A stretch of DNA of 64,000 nt from Pedobacter sp. MC2016-05 (GTDB taxonomy: Bacteria > Bacteroidota > Bacteroidia > Sphingobacteriales > Sphingobacteriaceae), in contig NZ_JAPIVT010000018.1 in NCBI RefSeq assembly GCF_026239735.1, forward strand, positions 1-64,000, in the 5' to 3' direction. The notes below the pieces were generated by a model. That model was not told the origin of the DNA. It searched no databases and saw only the letters and a program-made list of their open reading frames with translations. Below, piece by piece: positions 50,178-59,536 of the stretch (positions are counted from its first letter, which is position 1; every line of letters begins with the position of its first letter). A program made the position numbers and the translations under genes.

Positions 50178-52958
50178 TTGAAAAGATTATACCTAGTTGT
50201 TTTACTGTTTATTGCGATATCAGCCCAAGCGCAGCAAGGAATGTTTATCGAAGGTAGGGTAGTTGATCAGCAAAAAAAGCCGATCCCATCAACCAACATC
50301 AAAATTATTGAAACCAATCAATATGGAATAACTGCTTCGGACGGTTTGTTTAAACTACCGGTAAAAAATTTATCAAATAGTACACTAACGCTTGAGTTCA
50401 CATTTATAAGCTATCAAAAGTTAACTAAAAAAGTACTGATTTTTGGGGATGGAGTAAACTTAGGCAATGTTGTTTTAAAGGAACTTAACCTAAGCTTGGA
50501 AACTATTGCTATAAATGCTAAACGTAACTATGAAGGACAATCAAATTCCTCACTAATAATTTCCAGGGATATTATAGAGCAAACACCAGCTTTAAGTTTA
50601 AGTGATTTATTGAATCAAATACCCAACAGAAAAATAGTTTCGCCGTCTTTACAAAGTGTTCAAAACATCAACTTGCGATCGACATTTGCTACAACTACAG
50701 CAAACACGAGGGGAACTTATGACTTGAATAATTCTTTTGGAATTGCAATTATTTTAGATGGAAATGCAATCAGCAATAATATGAATATGCAAAGTTTCAA
50801 TCCGGGTATTACAGGTATTGGAGGTAGCAACTCATACCAGATATCAACGGGCACGTATGGCTTAAGCGGTGCTACAAATTCAGGTTATTCAGGCGATTTT
50901 GCATTTGGAGGAACAGATTTAAGACAGATACCGGCAGATAACATTGAAAACATTGAGGTTATCGCCGGGGTTGCACCTGCAAAATATGGTGATTTGAGTG
51001 ACGGCGCTGTTATTGTAGATCGACAGGCCGGCAAAGCCCCTGCATATTTACGGATGCAGATTAGGAATGACGCTACATCTTACGGCTATTCTCAAGGATT
51101 TAAACTTTCTCCAAAAGGCGGTGCAATGAATGTAGGTGTAAATTACGTTAATTCACTGGCAGATAACCGAGATAAACTAAAAGCATACAAACGAATCAAC
51201 ACCTCTTTAATGTACACCAACACTTTCGGAGCTGAAAAAAGAATTAAAAACACTTTCAGTGCTGATTATGGCCGAAATTTGGATGGACTACGAAGTGATC
51301 CTGATGATATTACTCAAACAATTGTACGATTTGACAGTTGGAATGCAGCAATCTCGAACAGAACATCTTATGCGCTTAACACAAATTTTTTAAAAAATAT
51401 CTCTTTAAATTTAAGGTATTCTGAAGGGCACCAAGAAAGTTATCGCGAAACCAATCGCAACGAACCTTATGTAATCATTTCTGAAGCTACAACTTCAGGA
51501 ATACATGAAGGAACTTACGCTCCAGGGATTTATACAGCCGCATCGCTAATTGATGGAAGACCTGTAAACGCTACAGCAAGGCTGGATTTTAATGCTGATT
51601 TCAAAACTGGTGATGTAACCCACTTTTTAGGATTCGGAGTAAATTACGATTACGGAAAAAATAAAGGGCTGGGCCAGGTTTTTGATCCTAATCGTCCGAG
51701 GGCATTTACAGCCGTTTCGTCGACATCACTTCAGTCCAACCGCTCAGAGCGATACTATGACTTTAACCTAGTTAATGCCCAGCAAAACCTGGGTTTATAC
51801 TTGGAAGATCAGTTTAAAGTGAATCTTTTTGAAAAAAATCTTAATGTTAGGGCTGGGATCAGGTATGATATGCAAAATTCTTTACCTTCTTTTTCTCCGC
51901 GTTTGAATATGAATTACGAGATTAATAAAGACTTTAGAATAGGTTTCGCTTATGGACTATCATATAAATCGCCATCACTTTCACAGCTATATCCGGGGCC
52001 AACTTATTTCGAGGTACCACTTGTAAATGCATTCAATGGAAATGCAGCAGAAAGCACTTACTTGGTTTACGTAGAGCGATATGATCCTGAAAGTGCAAAC
52101 ATAAAACCTTCATATGGTCAAACGTTCGAGCTAAGCACAAGCACTAAAATCAAAGATTTCAATTTATCGCTGTCGCTGTTTCACAAAAATTCAAAAGATG
52201 GAATTTCAACGATTTCAAACAGAAAATTTTTAACTGTTCCAAATTACGTTGCTACAGCTATACCGGGCCAGAAGCCGCTTATAACCCAGACAGGCACAAG
52301 AGAAGTAAATTTTGTATATCACAATTTCAGCAATGATTTAAAATCCGATAATCAGGGAATTGAACTCATATTAAGTAGCCCTCAAATTAAACCAATGGCT
52401 ACTACATTTAATATTAGTGGGGGGTTTTTCCGCACTTACTACCAAAACAATCAACCCCGTTTAGGCACCGAGATTGAGGATCGCCCAAATGATCCGGAAT
52501 ATGCTATTCTTGGTATTTATGAGGCAACCAAGAGAATCTCCTATCTAAGTAATGCAAGGATAAGTTCAGCAACACACATTCCTAAAATTGGCTTAATGAT
52601 CAATTTTACCGCTGATTTTTCTTTATTACAAAAAACAAATATCGAAGCTTCACAGGGAATTCCATTAGGATACTTTAGCCAAAATGGAAATGAAGTTATG
52701 CTTACAAACCCTGATCCAAACAACCCAAAATATGGCCACCTTTTTATTCCATCCAATGAACTGAATGACCAAGATATTCCACGCATCATTCCTAATTTTC
52801 ATTTAAGCGTGGCCAAAGACATTAAAAAACGTTTTCGATTCTCGTTCAATGTTTTTAATGTTTTCAATTATCAGCCCTACTACATAAATGCCTCAAATAA
52901 TTATGTATTCACTGGAACTGCGCCAAATTTTGGGGCAGAAATCTCAATAAAACTTTAA
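50178..52958 (+). CDS. TonB-dependent outer-membrane receptor with carboxypeptidase-like N-domain
   Basis: This is an outer-membrane active transporter that uses the TonB-ExbBD proton-motive force. The 926-residue protein has a signal peptide (KRLYLVVLLFIAISAQAQ), a CarboxypepD_reg-like domain (about 24-110; IEGRVVDQQKKPIPSTNIK), a plug (ISRDIIEQTPALSLSDLLNQ) and a C-terminal barrel ending GAEISIKL. The only usable start is TTG; the ATG at 50136 runs into a stop. No SusD-like gene accompanies it, so it is not a typical glycan system. It heads the operon with DUF4876, DUF6850 and peroxidase genes. Confidence 0.92.
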   Translation: MKRLYLVVLLFIAISAQAQQGMFIEGRVVDQQKKPIPSTNIKIIETNQYGITASDGLFKLPVKNLSNSTLTLEFTFISYQKLTKKVLIFGDGVNLGNVVLKELNLSLETIAINAKRNYEGQSNSSLIISRDIIEQTPALSLSDLLNQIPNRKIVSPSLQSVQNINLRSTFATTTANTRGTYDLNNSFGIAIILDGNAISNNMNMQSFNPGITGIGGSNSYQISTGTYGLSGATNSGYSGDFAFGGTDLRQIPADNIENIEVIAGVAPAKYGDLSDGAVIVDRQAGKAPAYLRMQIRNDATSYGYSQGFKLSPKGGAMNVGVNYVNSLADNRDKLKAYKRINTSLMYTNTFGAEKRIKNTFSADYGRNLDGLRSDPDDITQTIVRFDSWNAAISNRTSYALNTNFLKNISLNLRYSEGHQESYRETNRNEPYVIISEATTSGIHEGTYAPGIYTAASLIDGRPVNATARLDFNADFKTGDVTHFLGFGVNYDYGKNKGLGQVFDPNRPRAFTAVSSTSLQSNRSERYYDFNLVNAQQNLGLYLEDQFKVNLFEKNLNVRAGIRYDMQNSLPSFSPRLNMNYEINKDFRIGFAYGLSYKSPSLSQLYPGPTYFEVPLVNAFNGNAAESTYLVYVERYDPESANIKPSYGQTFELSTSTKIKDFNLSLSLFHKNSKDGISTISNRKFLTVPNYVATAIPGQKPLITQTGTREVNFVYHNFSNDLKSDNQGIELILSSPQIKPMATTFNISGGFFRTYYQNNQPRLGTEIEDRPNDPEYAILGIYEATKRISYLSNARISSATHIPKIGLMINFTADFSLLQKTNIEASQGIPLGYFSQNGNEVMLTNPDPNNPKYGHLFIPSNELNDQDIPRIIPNFHLSVAKDIKKRFRFSFNVFNVFNYQPYYINASNNYVFTGTAPNFGAEISIKL

Positions 52959-52979
52959 TATTTTAAACTTAATTTTATA

Positions 52980-54302
52980 ATGAAAAAATACCTACTTTTA
53001 TTAATCAGCGTTTTTGCACTCACTTCTTGCAAGAAGGAAAAAACAACAGAGATTGTACCTGTTGACTTAAATTTGAACGTCTCTTATAGAACTGAAACCA
53101 GTGGCTACCAATTACCTCTTAATGAGGTAAAAGTTAAAGTGACAAATGTTGATACCAAAAACACCTTGCAGTTTACTACTAATGACAAAGGAAAATTAGT
53201 AGCACCCCAGCTTAGCCCTGGAACTTATGATCTTGATGCAACCATCACAATTACAGCAGCGAGATACAGCACACTTACAGGGATTCAAAGTCCTAATGAT
53301 GTAACCTTCAATGCTTCAGTAAAAAATAAAGTTATTGGTGTTGGTTTTACTGAAACCATAGACCTAACTCTAGTTACTGGAACGATAAGCGATTGGGTAA
53401 TCAAACAAATTTACTATGCTGGTTCTGACAGGGTGAATGGAGCAACTTATCGCGACAATTTTATTGAGTTTTATAACAATAGTGATAAAACATTGTATGC
53501 AGATGGATTATGTTTCACTGAGACTACAGGGATTATCACTGTATCGACTCCACCAAGACACCACCTGCTATCCAATGGTCAATATGATTGGAATAAAGCA
53601 GAAGGTATTCCTGCTGGAATAGACGCTAACAATGATTACATCTACGTAAGAGCATTTTTAAAAATTCCTGGTACAGGAAGCCAGTACGCTGTACAACCAG
53701 GCAAAAGCATTATTGTCGCCCAGTCCGCCATTAATCATAAAAGTCCTTTCACAGGCCTTGACGGCAAGACAATTTCGGTACTTAATCCCGCCCTTACCGT
53801 TGATTTAAGCGGTGCGGATTTTGAGGCACACTATGGCTCTCTTGTAACTAGACCACTTGCTTCTGATGTTGACAATCCTTTGGTTCCTAATCTTGAGGTT
53901 TTTGATTATTTTGGAAATGATATGATTTTTGATGGAGATGGAAGATACTCTTACGCTCTTTTAAAATTTACAGATGGTGTTAACCCTGCAAACTTTCCTC
54001 AATATGCGATACCCACACTGACTGTAAGTTCTACTGCTTCAAAAGTGTTTCAAATCCCCGCAAAATATATTTTAGATGCTGTAGAAGTCCAGCCAACAGA
54101 AGCAAACAAAAGAGTTCCTAAAAAATACTCTGCTAATCTGGATGCTGGATTTGCATTCAACCCAGCCGGACAATACACTTCTCAATCTGTTATTCGCAAA
54201 ACTGATAAAACGATCAATGGCAGAATAATCTTAAAAGACACAAACAATAGCACTGAGGATTTTACTTTTTTAGAGGTTGCAAACCCTAGAGGTTTTAAAT
54301 AA
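52980..54302 (+). CDS. DUF4876 surface lipoprotein
   Basis: The 440-residue product has a lipoprotein signal (LLLISVFALTSC) and an N-terminal Ig- or carboxypeptidase-like domain (YQLPLNEVKVKVTNVD, TTNDKGKLVAPQLSPGTYDL). A longer DUF4876 region follows, including DWVIKQIYYAGSDRVNG and DNFIEFYNNSDKTLYADGLC, resembling lamin-tail-like folds. DUF4876 has no assigned function. It lies 21 bases after the TonB receptor, so it is probably its outer-leaflet partner in the way SusD-like or HmuY-like proteins partner their receptors. Ligand unknown. Confidence 0.88.
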   Translation: MKKYLLLLISVFALTSCKKEKTTEIVPVDLNLNVSYRTETSGYQLPLNEVKVKVTNVDTKNTLQFTTNDKGKLVAPQLSPGTYDLDATITITAARYSTLTGIQSPNDVTFNASVKNKVIGVGFTETIDLTLVTGTISDWVIKQIYYAGSDRVNGATYRDNFIEFYNNSDKTLYADGLCFTETTGIITVSTPPRHHLLSNGQYDWNKAEGIPAGIDANNDYIYVRAFLKIPGTGSQYAVQPGKSIIVAQSAINHKSPFTGLDGKTISVLNPALTVDLSGADFEAHYGSLVTRPLASDVDNPLVPNLEVFDYFGNDMIFDGDGRYSYALLKFTDGVNPANFPQYAIPTLTVSSTASKVFQIPAKYILDAVEVQPTEANKRVPKKYSANLDAGFAFNPAGQYTSQSVIRKTDKTINGRIILKDTNNSTEDFTFLEVANPRGFK

Positions 54303-54312
54303 AATCCTTTTT

Positions 54313-54339
54313 ATCGGGCTTGAACTGATCAAGCCCGAT
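54313..54339 (+). terminator. Intercistronic hairpin, possible partial terminator
   Basis: ATCGGGCTTGA/TCAAGCCCGAT (54313-54323 with 54329-54339) is a perfect 11-pair stem with a weak T-rich tail (TTTCTTG). It lies in the 62-bp gap between the DUF4876 and DUF6850 genes. It may attenuate downstream expression or stabilise the upstream mRNA end. Confidence 0.6.
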
Positions 54340-54364
54340 TTCTTGCTTAAATCATTAAATCTTA

Positions 54365-55930
54365 ATGAAAAAAATTACACGCTATATTCTTTTCGCAATA
54401 ACTTCTATCCCATTTGGATTGAGTGGACAAGAAAAGATTGGAGAAAGCCAGACTTCTCTATCGGCTAACTTTTACACGGATTCTCTTCAGAATCAGCGGA
54501 GAATATTTGCAAGGAAAAGTGCTTATTATCTCAGTTTACTTCCTGATCAAATGAGTATGGCTCGAGGTGCCTTTAGTTTTGAGAGAGGAAACTTTATTCC
54601 TTCACAGGGTGCAACAAAAATAAGATCAGGACAATTATATACTGAAGGAACAACAAAACTGAAATCGGTAAAAGTATTTGGAAGCTTTCAATACCGAAAA
54701 ATCTTTGAGGACAGTACCCGCTTTGCCCATCAAACCAGAAATAATTTTACAACGCCTTATTATTTTGGATCACCAGGTTATGTTCACTATGAGCGAAGTA
54801 TTTATAACATAACCGCAATGGCAAGTCAATCTATACTACAAAACAGATTGACTTTTGCGCTAGGAAGTAATTATAATGTAGCGAATCACTTTTCTACTAA
54901 TGATCCACGGGGTGCAGTGAATGAGTATCAGTTAGATATCAATGCCTCAGTTGGATATCAGTTATCTCGAGAAATTAAAATAGGATTGGGATATCGTCCG
55001 GGTTATGGAAGAGAGGACATTAATGTAGCTTACAAAAACCCACGATATTATGAAAGTTCGTCATTCCCAATGTACTATAATCACTTAATAAACGGTTATG
55101 GCGAAGGTAGACCAGTGCTAGCTGGTCCAGACAGAAAATATTTTAATAATTTTAAAAGGCAAGGGGCTGACTTATATCTTGACTTCAGCAACCATGTCCT
55201 TGGCGAAATAAATTTATATGGAAGTTACATCAAAGAAAATCAGCGTTATTTTCAAACTAGCGGAACAGGCTTCAAATATTTCTCAAACTACGACCTCGAG
55301 AAAATGAATGTAGCTTTGCGTTGGTTGAAATCACTTAACAAAAATACTAGGGTAGGTGCAAATTTAGTATACGAAAAGTTGGATGGCCGGGATCAAAATC
55401 TCGAATTTAGCGCTAACAATTATATCTATGCTGGTCAACGAATTAACGCCAAAATATTATTTAATACAACCGCTAACAAAAACTCATTCAATTATTATAT
55501 TAACGCTTTACAGTTTTCTCAGGAACGGATTGACGGCATAAGAGGAAACGATGTTTCTTACAATAATTTGCTTTTGGAAATTGGATCATCGGTAAAAAGA
55601 AACCAATCAAATAAAAATTTTTTTGGAGCAAATATCTCTACTAGTTACAAAATGCCAATGGGTAACCGTTTTACTGTAGCACAAGCGAATGAAGGATATT
55701 TCACAAGGTATGTAATTTATCATGATTACCTCTACAACACTTCCTCTTACATTGGCGGAGCAGTTTCAGGTGAGTATGGCTTTTCTGTTTTTAAAGACAT
55801 GATCGCTTCTCTTCAGATAAATGCTACATACATGAAGAAATTAGAGCAGCAAAACCTAACTAGAACCATCATTTCTGAGCCCGGCAAACACCGCTTTTCT
55901 TCCAATATCAGCTTAAATCTCTATTTTTAG
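54365..55930 (+). CDS. DUF6850 outer-membrane beta-barrel protein
   Basis: The 521-residue protein has a signal peptide (about 1-20, ending SGQEK) and a long run of amphipathic strands rich in Tyr and Asn, ending in SSNISLNLYF with a C-terminal Phe as barrel proteins do. It resembles the DUF6850 outer-membrane barrel family. Its place between DUF4876 and the peroxidase, four bases before the latter, supports co-expression. It is not a TonB receptor, as no plug is seen. Transport role is inferred from its fold. Confidence 0.83.
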   Translation: MKKITRYILFAITSIPFGLSGQEKIGESQTSLSANFYTDSLQNQRRIFARKSAYYLSLLPDQMSMARGAFSFERGNFIPSQGATKIRSGQLYTEGTTKLKSVKVFGSFQYRKIFEDSTRFAHQTRNNFTTPYYFGSPGYVHYERSIYNITAMASQSILQNRLTFALGSNYNVANHFSTNDPRGAVNEYQLDINASVGYQLSREIKIGLGYRPGYGREDINVAYKNPRYYESSSFPMYYNHLINGYGEGRPVLAGPDRKYFNNFKRQGADLYLDFSNHVLGEINLYGSYIKENQRYFQTSGTGFKYFSNYDLEKMNVALRWLKSLNKNTRVGANLVYEKLDGRDQNLEFSANNYIYAGQRINAKILFNTTANKNSFNYYINALQFSQERIDGIRGNDVSYNNLLLEIGSSVKRNQSNKNFFGANISTSYKMPMGNRFTVAQANEGYFTRYVIYHDYLYNTSSYIGGAVSGEYGFSVFKDMIASLQINATYMKKLEQQNLTRTIISEPGKHRFSSNISLNLYF

Positions 55931-55934
55931 CCTT

Positions 55935-57074
55935 ATGAATAAAGTTTTCCTCACGCTTGCCCTAATCTTTACCGGATTAACCCTGTTATCTTTTCAATCA
56001 ACAAATTTCAACGATGATGAGGAACTGAGCATAGATAGCTTGCGCAAAGTTTATTCGAAACCTACAGATCAATGGCCAAAGCCAACCGTAGATAAAGGAG
56101 CCATTTTTCAGGAATTAGGAGAACTTCTACCCTCTCCCGTCGATTTAAAAAATGATTCCGTTAAAAAGGTAGTTGAATTGGGTAAAATTTTATTTTTTGA
56201 CCCTCGGTTATCGGGATCAAACCAAATTTCCTGCTCGAGCTGCCATGCACCAGATTTACACTGGTCTGATGGTCGTCAGGTTTCTGTTGGACATGATCAC
56301 TTAACGAACATCCGTAATGCACCCTCTTTAGAAAACGTTTGGTTTTACAAACGTTTGTTTTGGGATGGACGAGCGGCGAGTTTGGAAGAACAAGCAGAAA
56401 GCCCTGTGGCGGCACATAACGAGATGCACCAGGATATGAAAGCTTTACCCAAAAAGCTGAGCAAAATAAAAGGATATCAACCATTCTTCGTTGATGCATT
56501 TGGATCGAAGGCCATCACCAATAAAAGAATATTCGAAAGTCTGGCCACTTTTCAACGCAGCATTGTAAGCAGGAGAACCCCATTCGATCGTTTCCTGGCT
56601 AGAGATAAGAATGCATTGACCGATCAACAGCTAGTGGGTTTACATTTATTCCGCACCAAAGCCCGTTGTATTAATTGCCACAATGGTCCGTTATTTACCG
56701 ATAATGAGTTCCACAACGATGGGTTAACTTATTTCAAACGTAAATATGAAGACTTAGGTTTATATAACGTAACGAAGAAACCTGAAGATGTAGGTAAATT
56801 TAAAACGCCTGGATTAAGAAATGTAATGAAAACGGCGCCTTGGTTCCATAATGGTTTATTCCCTGATATGGATGGTGTGATGAACATGTACAATGTGGGC
56901 ATGCCCGTTCAGAGGGTTAGGGCTGAACAAATAAATAACCCTCTACTGCCTAAGAACGACAAGTTGTTAAAAGGTTTAATGTTGAGTAAAGCAGAAAAGG
57001 ATGCGGTGGTTTCCTTTCTAGAGGCCCTCTCCTCGCCTACAATTTTGGTTAGGGTAGAGAAATTGCCGCAGTAA
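55935..57074 (+). CDS. Di-heme cytochrome c peroxidase/MauG family protein
   Basis: The 379-residue protein has an N-terminal signal (KVFLTLALIFTGLTLLSFQ) and two c-type heme motifs, CSSCH and CINCH, separated by about 160 residues. Other family motifs are LGKILFFDPRLSGSNQISCS, NAPSLENVWF, FWDGRAASLEEQ and FKTPGLRNVMKTAPWFHNG. Members either reduce hydrogen peroxide or, like MauG and MbnH, oxidise Trp in partner proteins; the second axial ligand that separates these could not be fixed. The gene closes the TonB-DUF4876-DUF6850 operon. Periplasmic heme maturation would be required. Confidence 0.9.
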   Translation: MNKVFLTLALIFTGLTLLSFQSTNFNDDEELSIDSLRKVYSKPTDQWPKPTVDKGAIFQELGELLPSPVDLKNDSVKKVVELGKILFFDPRLSGSNQISCSSCHAPDLHWSDGRQVSVGHDHLTNIRNAPSLENVWFYKRLFWDGRAASLEEQAESPVAAHNEMHQDMKALPKKLSKIKGYQPFFVDAFGSKAITNKRIFESLATFQRSIVSRRTPFDRFLARDKNALTDQQLVGLHLFRTKARCINCHNGPLFTDNEFHNDGLTYFKRKYEDLGLYNVTKKPEDVGKFKTPGLRNVMKTAPWFHNGLFPDMDGVMNMYNVGMPVQRVRAEQINNPLLPKNDKLLKGLMLSKAEKDAVVSFLEALSSPTILVRVEKLPQ

Positions 57075-57076
57075 TC

Positions 57077-57129
57077 GGTTGCCAGTTACCGGTTGTCAGT
57101 CAGTTGCCGGTTACCCGTTACTGGTTACA
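57077..57129. repeat. Short imperfect tandem repeats of GTTGCC/GTTACC
   Basis: Words such as GGTTGCCAGTTACC, GGTTGTCAGTCA and GTTGCCGGTTACC follow one another. CAGTTACCGGTTGT recurs exactly at 43702-43715. A degenerate repeat of TTCC...GGAA follows near 57178-57196. The area reads as extragenic repeat DNA; no gene was seen in the gap to 57301. Confidence 0.6.
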
Positions 57130-57300
57130 AATCTAGTCATATAAAAAGTTTACCAACAATCAGCGAGCCCGTTAAGATTCCCACCTGCGTAGGAATGACG
57201 CCTTGGCTACACATTAGGAGGATCGATTTCCGAAAGCACATCTATTATCGCAATAGCATGATCAAATCATTTAATTATGATGCACTAGTTTAGGATAACA

Positions 57301-58119
57301 TTACATCTTTCCTGAATTCAATTCCTCACCAAAAAAAATCGAAGCCTGGGCATCAAAAGCCAGCGGATCGCCACTGGTGTAAAAAGACTTAAGTCCGTCT
57401 TTACTCAACTTCGTTTCTATCTCAGGATGTCTTCCTAAATAATCAACCATACTTTTAGCTACAATTTCTCCCTGGGTTAAAATATTAATATAGTCAGGCA
57501 AAATCATTTTTAACTTTGGCATAAGTAACGGATAATGTGTGCAGGCTAATAGAACGCAATCTATTTCTGCAGACTGCTCTATTAACCGATTGCAATATTC
57601 GTTGATAAAAAAGTCAGCACCAGATTGCAAATGCTCATTGTTTTCTATTAAGGGCACCCACATCGGGCAAGTTTGCTGATATACCTTAACCTCTGGAAAA
57701 AACTTATTAATCTCCAATAAATAGGATTGTGAATTTACAGTTCCCCGAGTACCCATTACGCCAACATGGCCACTGGATGTGAAGCTGCCAATGACCTCCG
57801 CCGTTGGCCTGATGACACCTAAAACCCTTCTATCTGGATACTTAACAGGTAAATCTTTTTGCTGGATAGTTCTTAAAGCTTTTGCAGAAGCGGTATTACA
57901 AGCCAGGATAACCAATTCACAGCCCTGTGCGAAAAGCCATTCAACACATTCTAGGGTATATTTGTAAATTGTATCAAAAGAATGATCACCGTAAGGAGAA
58001 CGGGCATTATCGCCTAAGTATATGTAACTGTATTCGGGCAATTGATCAGCTATCGACCGAAAAACAGTCAAACCACCATAACCTGAATCGAAAATACCTA
58101 TGGGCGAACATTTTTGCAT
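57301..58119 (-). CDS. murI: MurI, glutamate racemase
   Basis: This enzyme makes D-glutamate for peptidoglycan. The 272-residue product has both catalytic Cys motifs, LACNTASAKAL and LLACTHYPLL, and the N-terminal GIFDSGYGGLTVFR with its active-site Asp and Ser. The start at 58119 (MQKCSPIGIFD) is preferred over the longer frame from 58197. It is the last gene of the leftward envelope cluster headed upstream by nadK. A terminator-like element separates it from ompH. Confidence 0.95.
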   Translation of the reverse strand: MQKCSPIGIFDSGYGGLTVFRSIADQLPEYSYIYLGDNARSPYGDHSFDTIYKYTLECVEWLFAQGCELVILACNTASAKALRTIQQKDLPVKYPDRRVLGVIRPTAEVIGSFTSSGHVGVMGTRGTVNSQSYLLEINKFFPEVKVYQQTCPMWVPLIENNEHLQSGADFFINEYCNRLIEQSAEIDCVLLACTHYPLLMPKLKMILPDYINILTQGEIVAKSMVDYLGRHPEIETKLSKDGLKSFYTSGDPLAFDAQASIFFGEELNSGKM

Positions 58120-58188
58120 CACCGTAAAGATATTATTTATTGTTGGAAAGTTGTGTTGTTGAAAAGTTGGGTGATGACCAAAAAAAAA

Positions 58189-58212
58189 CGGAACCAAGTT
58201 GCCTCGATTCCG
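58189..58212 (-). terminator. Weak terminator between ompH and murI
   Basis: CGGAA and TTCCG pair around a 14-base loop, and on the minus strand they are followed by a run of eight T. The stem is short, so read-through into murI is likely. Confidence 0.45.
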
Positions 58213-58266
58213 CTTTATATTTGACTTTGTATTTGAGACTATTGACTCAATACTCTCGACTCCAAA

Positions 58267-58845
58267 CTATTTCTTAGGAGCTGGTGCTTTAGCTGCAGTA
58301 GCAGAAATACCTAATTTAGTTTTAACTGCTGAAGTGATATCATCACCACCTTCCCAGAAAACCAGGTTATTACCACCTTGTCCGTTTGCGATATCGAAAA
58401 CGTAAGCTAAACCTTTTTCTTTCGCTACAGCAGAAATTGCAGTAGCTACTTTAGCTTGAATAGGTTGAAATAACTCACCTTGCTTAGTACCAACATCCTG
58501 AGATGCTTTAGTACGGGCATCAGTAATGCGTTTTTCCAAATCCTGTAATGCTTGGCCAGCGGCTTGTAATTCTTTACCAACTGATTCTTTATTTGCTTCG
58601 CTTAAAGTTTTTTCTTTCGCTTGGGCTGCAGCCAATTGAGTTTGATATTCTTTGATCATCGCATCAATTTCTGCTTGTTTTGTTTTACCCAAAGTTTCTA
58701 AGGTAGTTTGAGCCGCTTTAGCTTCAGGAAGATTTGCAAACACATCTTCTGAATTAATATGACCTAATTTTTGTTGCGCACTTGCCATATTCGCTGTAAA
58801 CATCAACCCTGCTGCTACAAAGAATACGTTAATTAACTTTCTCAT
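58267..58845 (-). CDS. OmpH/Skp-family periplasmic chaperone, copy A
   Basis: The 192-residue protein has a signal peptide (about 1-23, ending ANMASAQ) and a long Ala/Lys/Gln-rich coiled-coil region (about 60-150), the hallmark of Skp/OmpH prefoldin-like chaperones. Skp trimers hold unfolded outer-membrane proteins during transit to BamA, which is encoded just upstream. A basic tail (AAKAPAPKK) ends the chain. Its sister gene lies 61 bases upstream. Confidence 0.9.
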   Translation of the reverse strand: MRKLINVFFVAAGLMFTANMASAQQKLGHINSEDVFANLPEAKAAQTTLETLGKTKQAEIDAMIKEYQTQLAAAQAKEKTLSEANKESVGKELQAAGQALQDLEKRITDARTKASQDVGTKQGELFQPIQAKVATAISAVAKEKGLAYVFDIANGQGGNNLVFWEGGDDITSAVKTKLGISATAAKAPAPKK

Positions 58846-58906
58846 CGTTCTATTTTACTTTTTTATTTTTTTTGTTTGTTTTCTAAAATCTAAGGGGGCG
58901 AATATA

Positions 58907-59437
58907 CTAATTTTTTCCAGCCCCTGGCTTGTAACCTAATTTCACAATTACATCATTACTAACATCGTAGCTGCTGCTTGCATAAATCATCATGGTTGCT
59001 TCACTGCTTTTGTCAAAAATGAAATCAAGATATTTAGCCTTCGCAATCTGTTTAATTACATCAGAAACTTTCTCTTGAATTGGCTTGATCAATTTTGCTC
59101 TGCTTTGAAACAGCTCACCATCTGGTCCGAATTTTTGGCGTTGAAACTCTTTTGCCTGTTTTTCTTTCTCAATAATTTCGTTTTCACGGCGTTTGCGCAT
59201 ATCATCAGTTAACAATACCTGATCTGCCTGATAGGCTTTGTACATCCGGTCGATTTCAGAAAAATTCTGGTCAACTTGTTGTTGCCATTGTTTAGATGCT
59301 ACTTCTAATTGGCTTAATGCAGACTTATATTCTGGCATCTGTTTCAAAATATACTCGGTGTCTACATAAGCAAACTTTTGGGCATAAGTGCCAAAGGTTG
59401 TGCATAATAAAAATGCGATAAAAAGATACTTCTTCAT
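58907..59437 (-). CDS. OmpH/Skp-family periplasmic chaperone, copy B
   Basis: The 176-residue protein has a signal peptide (about 1-19, ending GTYAQ) followed by KFAYVDTEYILKQMPEYKSA, the typical OmpH start, and a coiled-coil arm with KQAKEFQRQKFGPDGELFQ. It is a diverged paralogue of the next gene, and the two may form mixed or separate trimers. It lies about 100 bases after bamA in the same direction. Confidence 0.9.
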   Translation of the reverse strand: MKKYLFIAFLLCTTFGTYAQKFAYVDTEYILKQMPEYKSALSQLEVASKQWQQQVDQNFSEIDRMYKAYQADQVLLTDDMRKRRENEIIEKEKQAKEFQRQKFGPDGELFQSRAKLIKPIQEKVSDVIKQIAKAKYLDFIFDKSSEATMMIYASSSYDVSNDVIVKLGYKPGAGKN

Positions 59438-59536
59438 TTGTGTGTGTATTTAATGATTCGTTATAACCTAAGCTTTTAATAAACTCAACTTAAGGCGTTT
59501 TATTACATATTTAGTTAAATTTTTATACTTTATCAA

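Noticed and set aside
50178..54302. A SusC/SusD glycan-uptake locus
   Set aside because: The receptor has a carboxypeptidase-like N-domain, but its partner is DUF4876 rather than SusD, and no glycoside hydrolase is linked.
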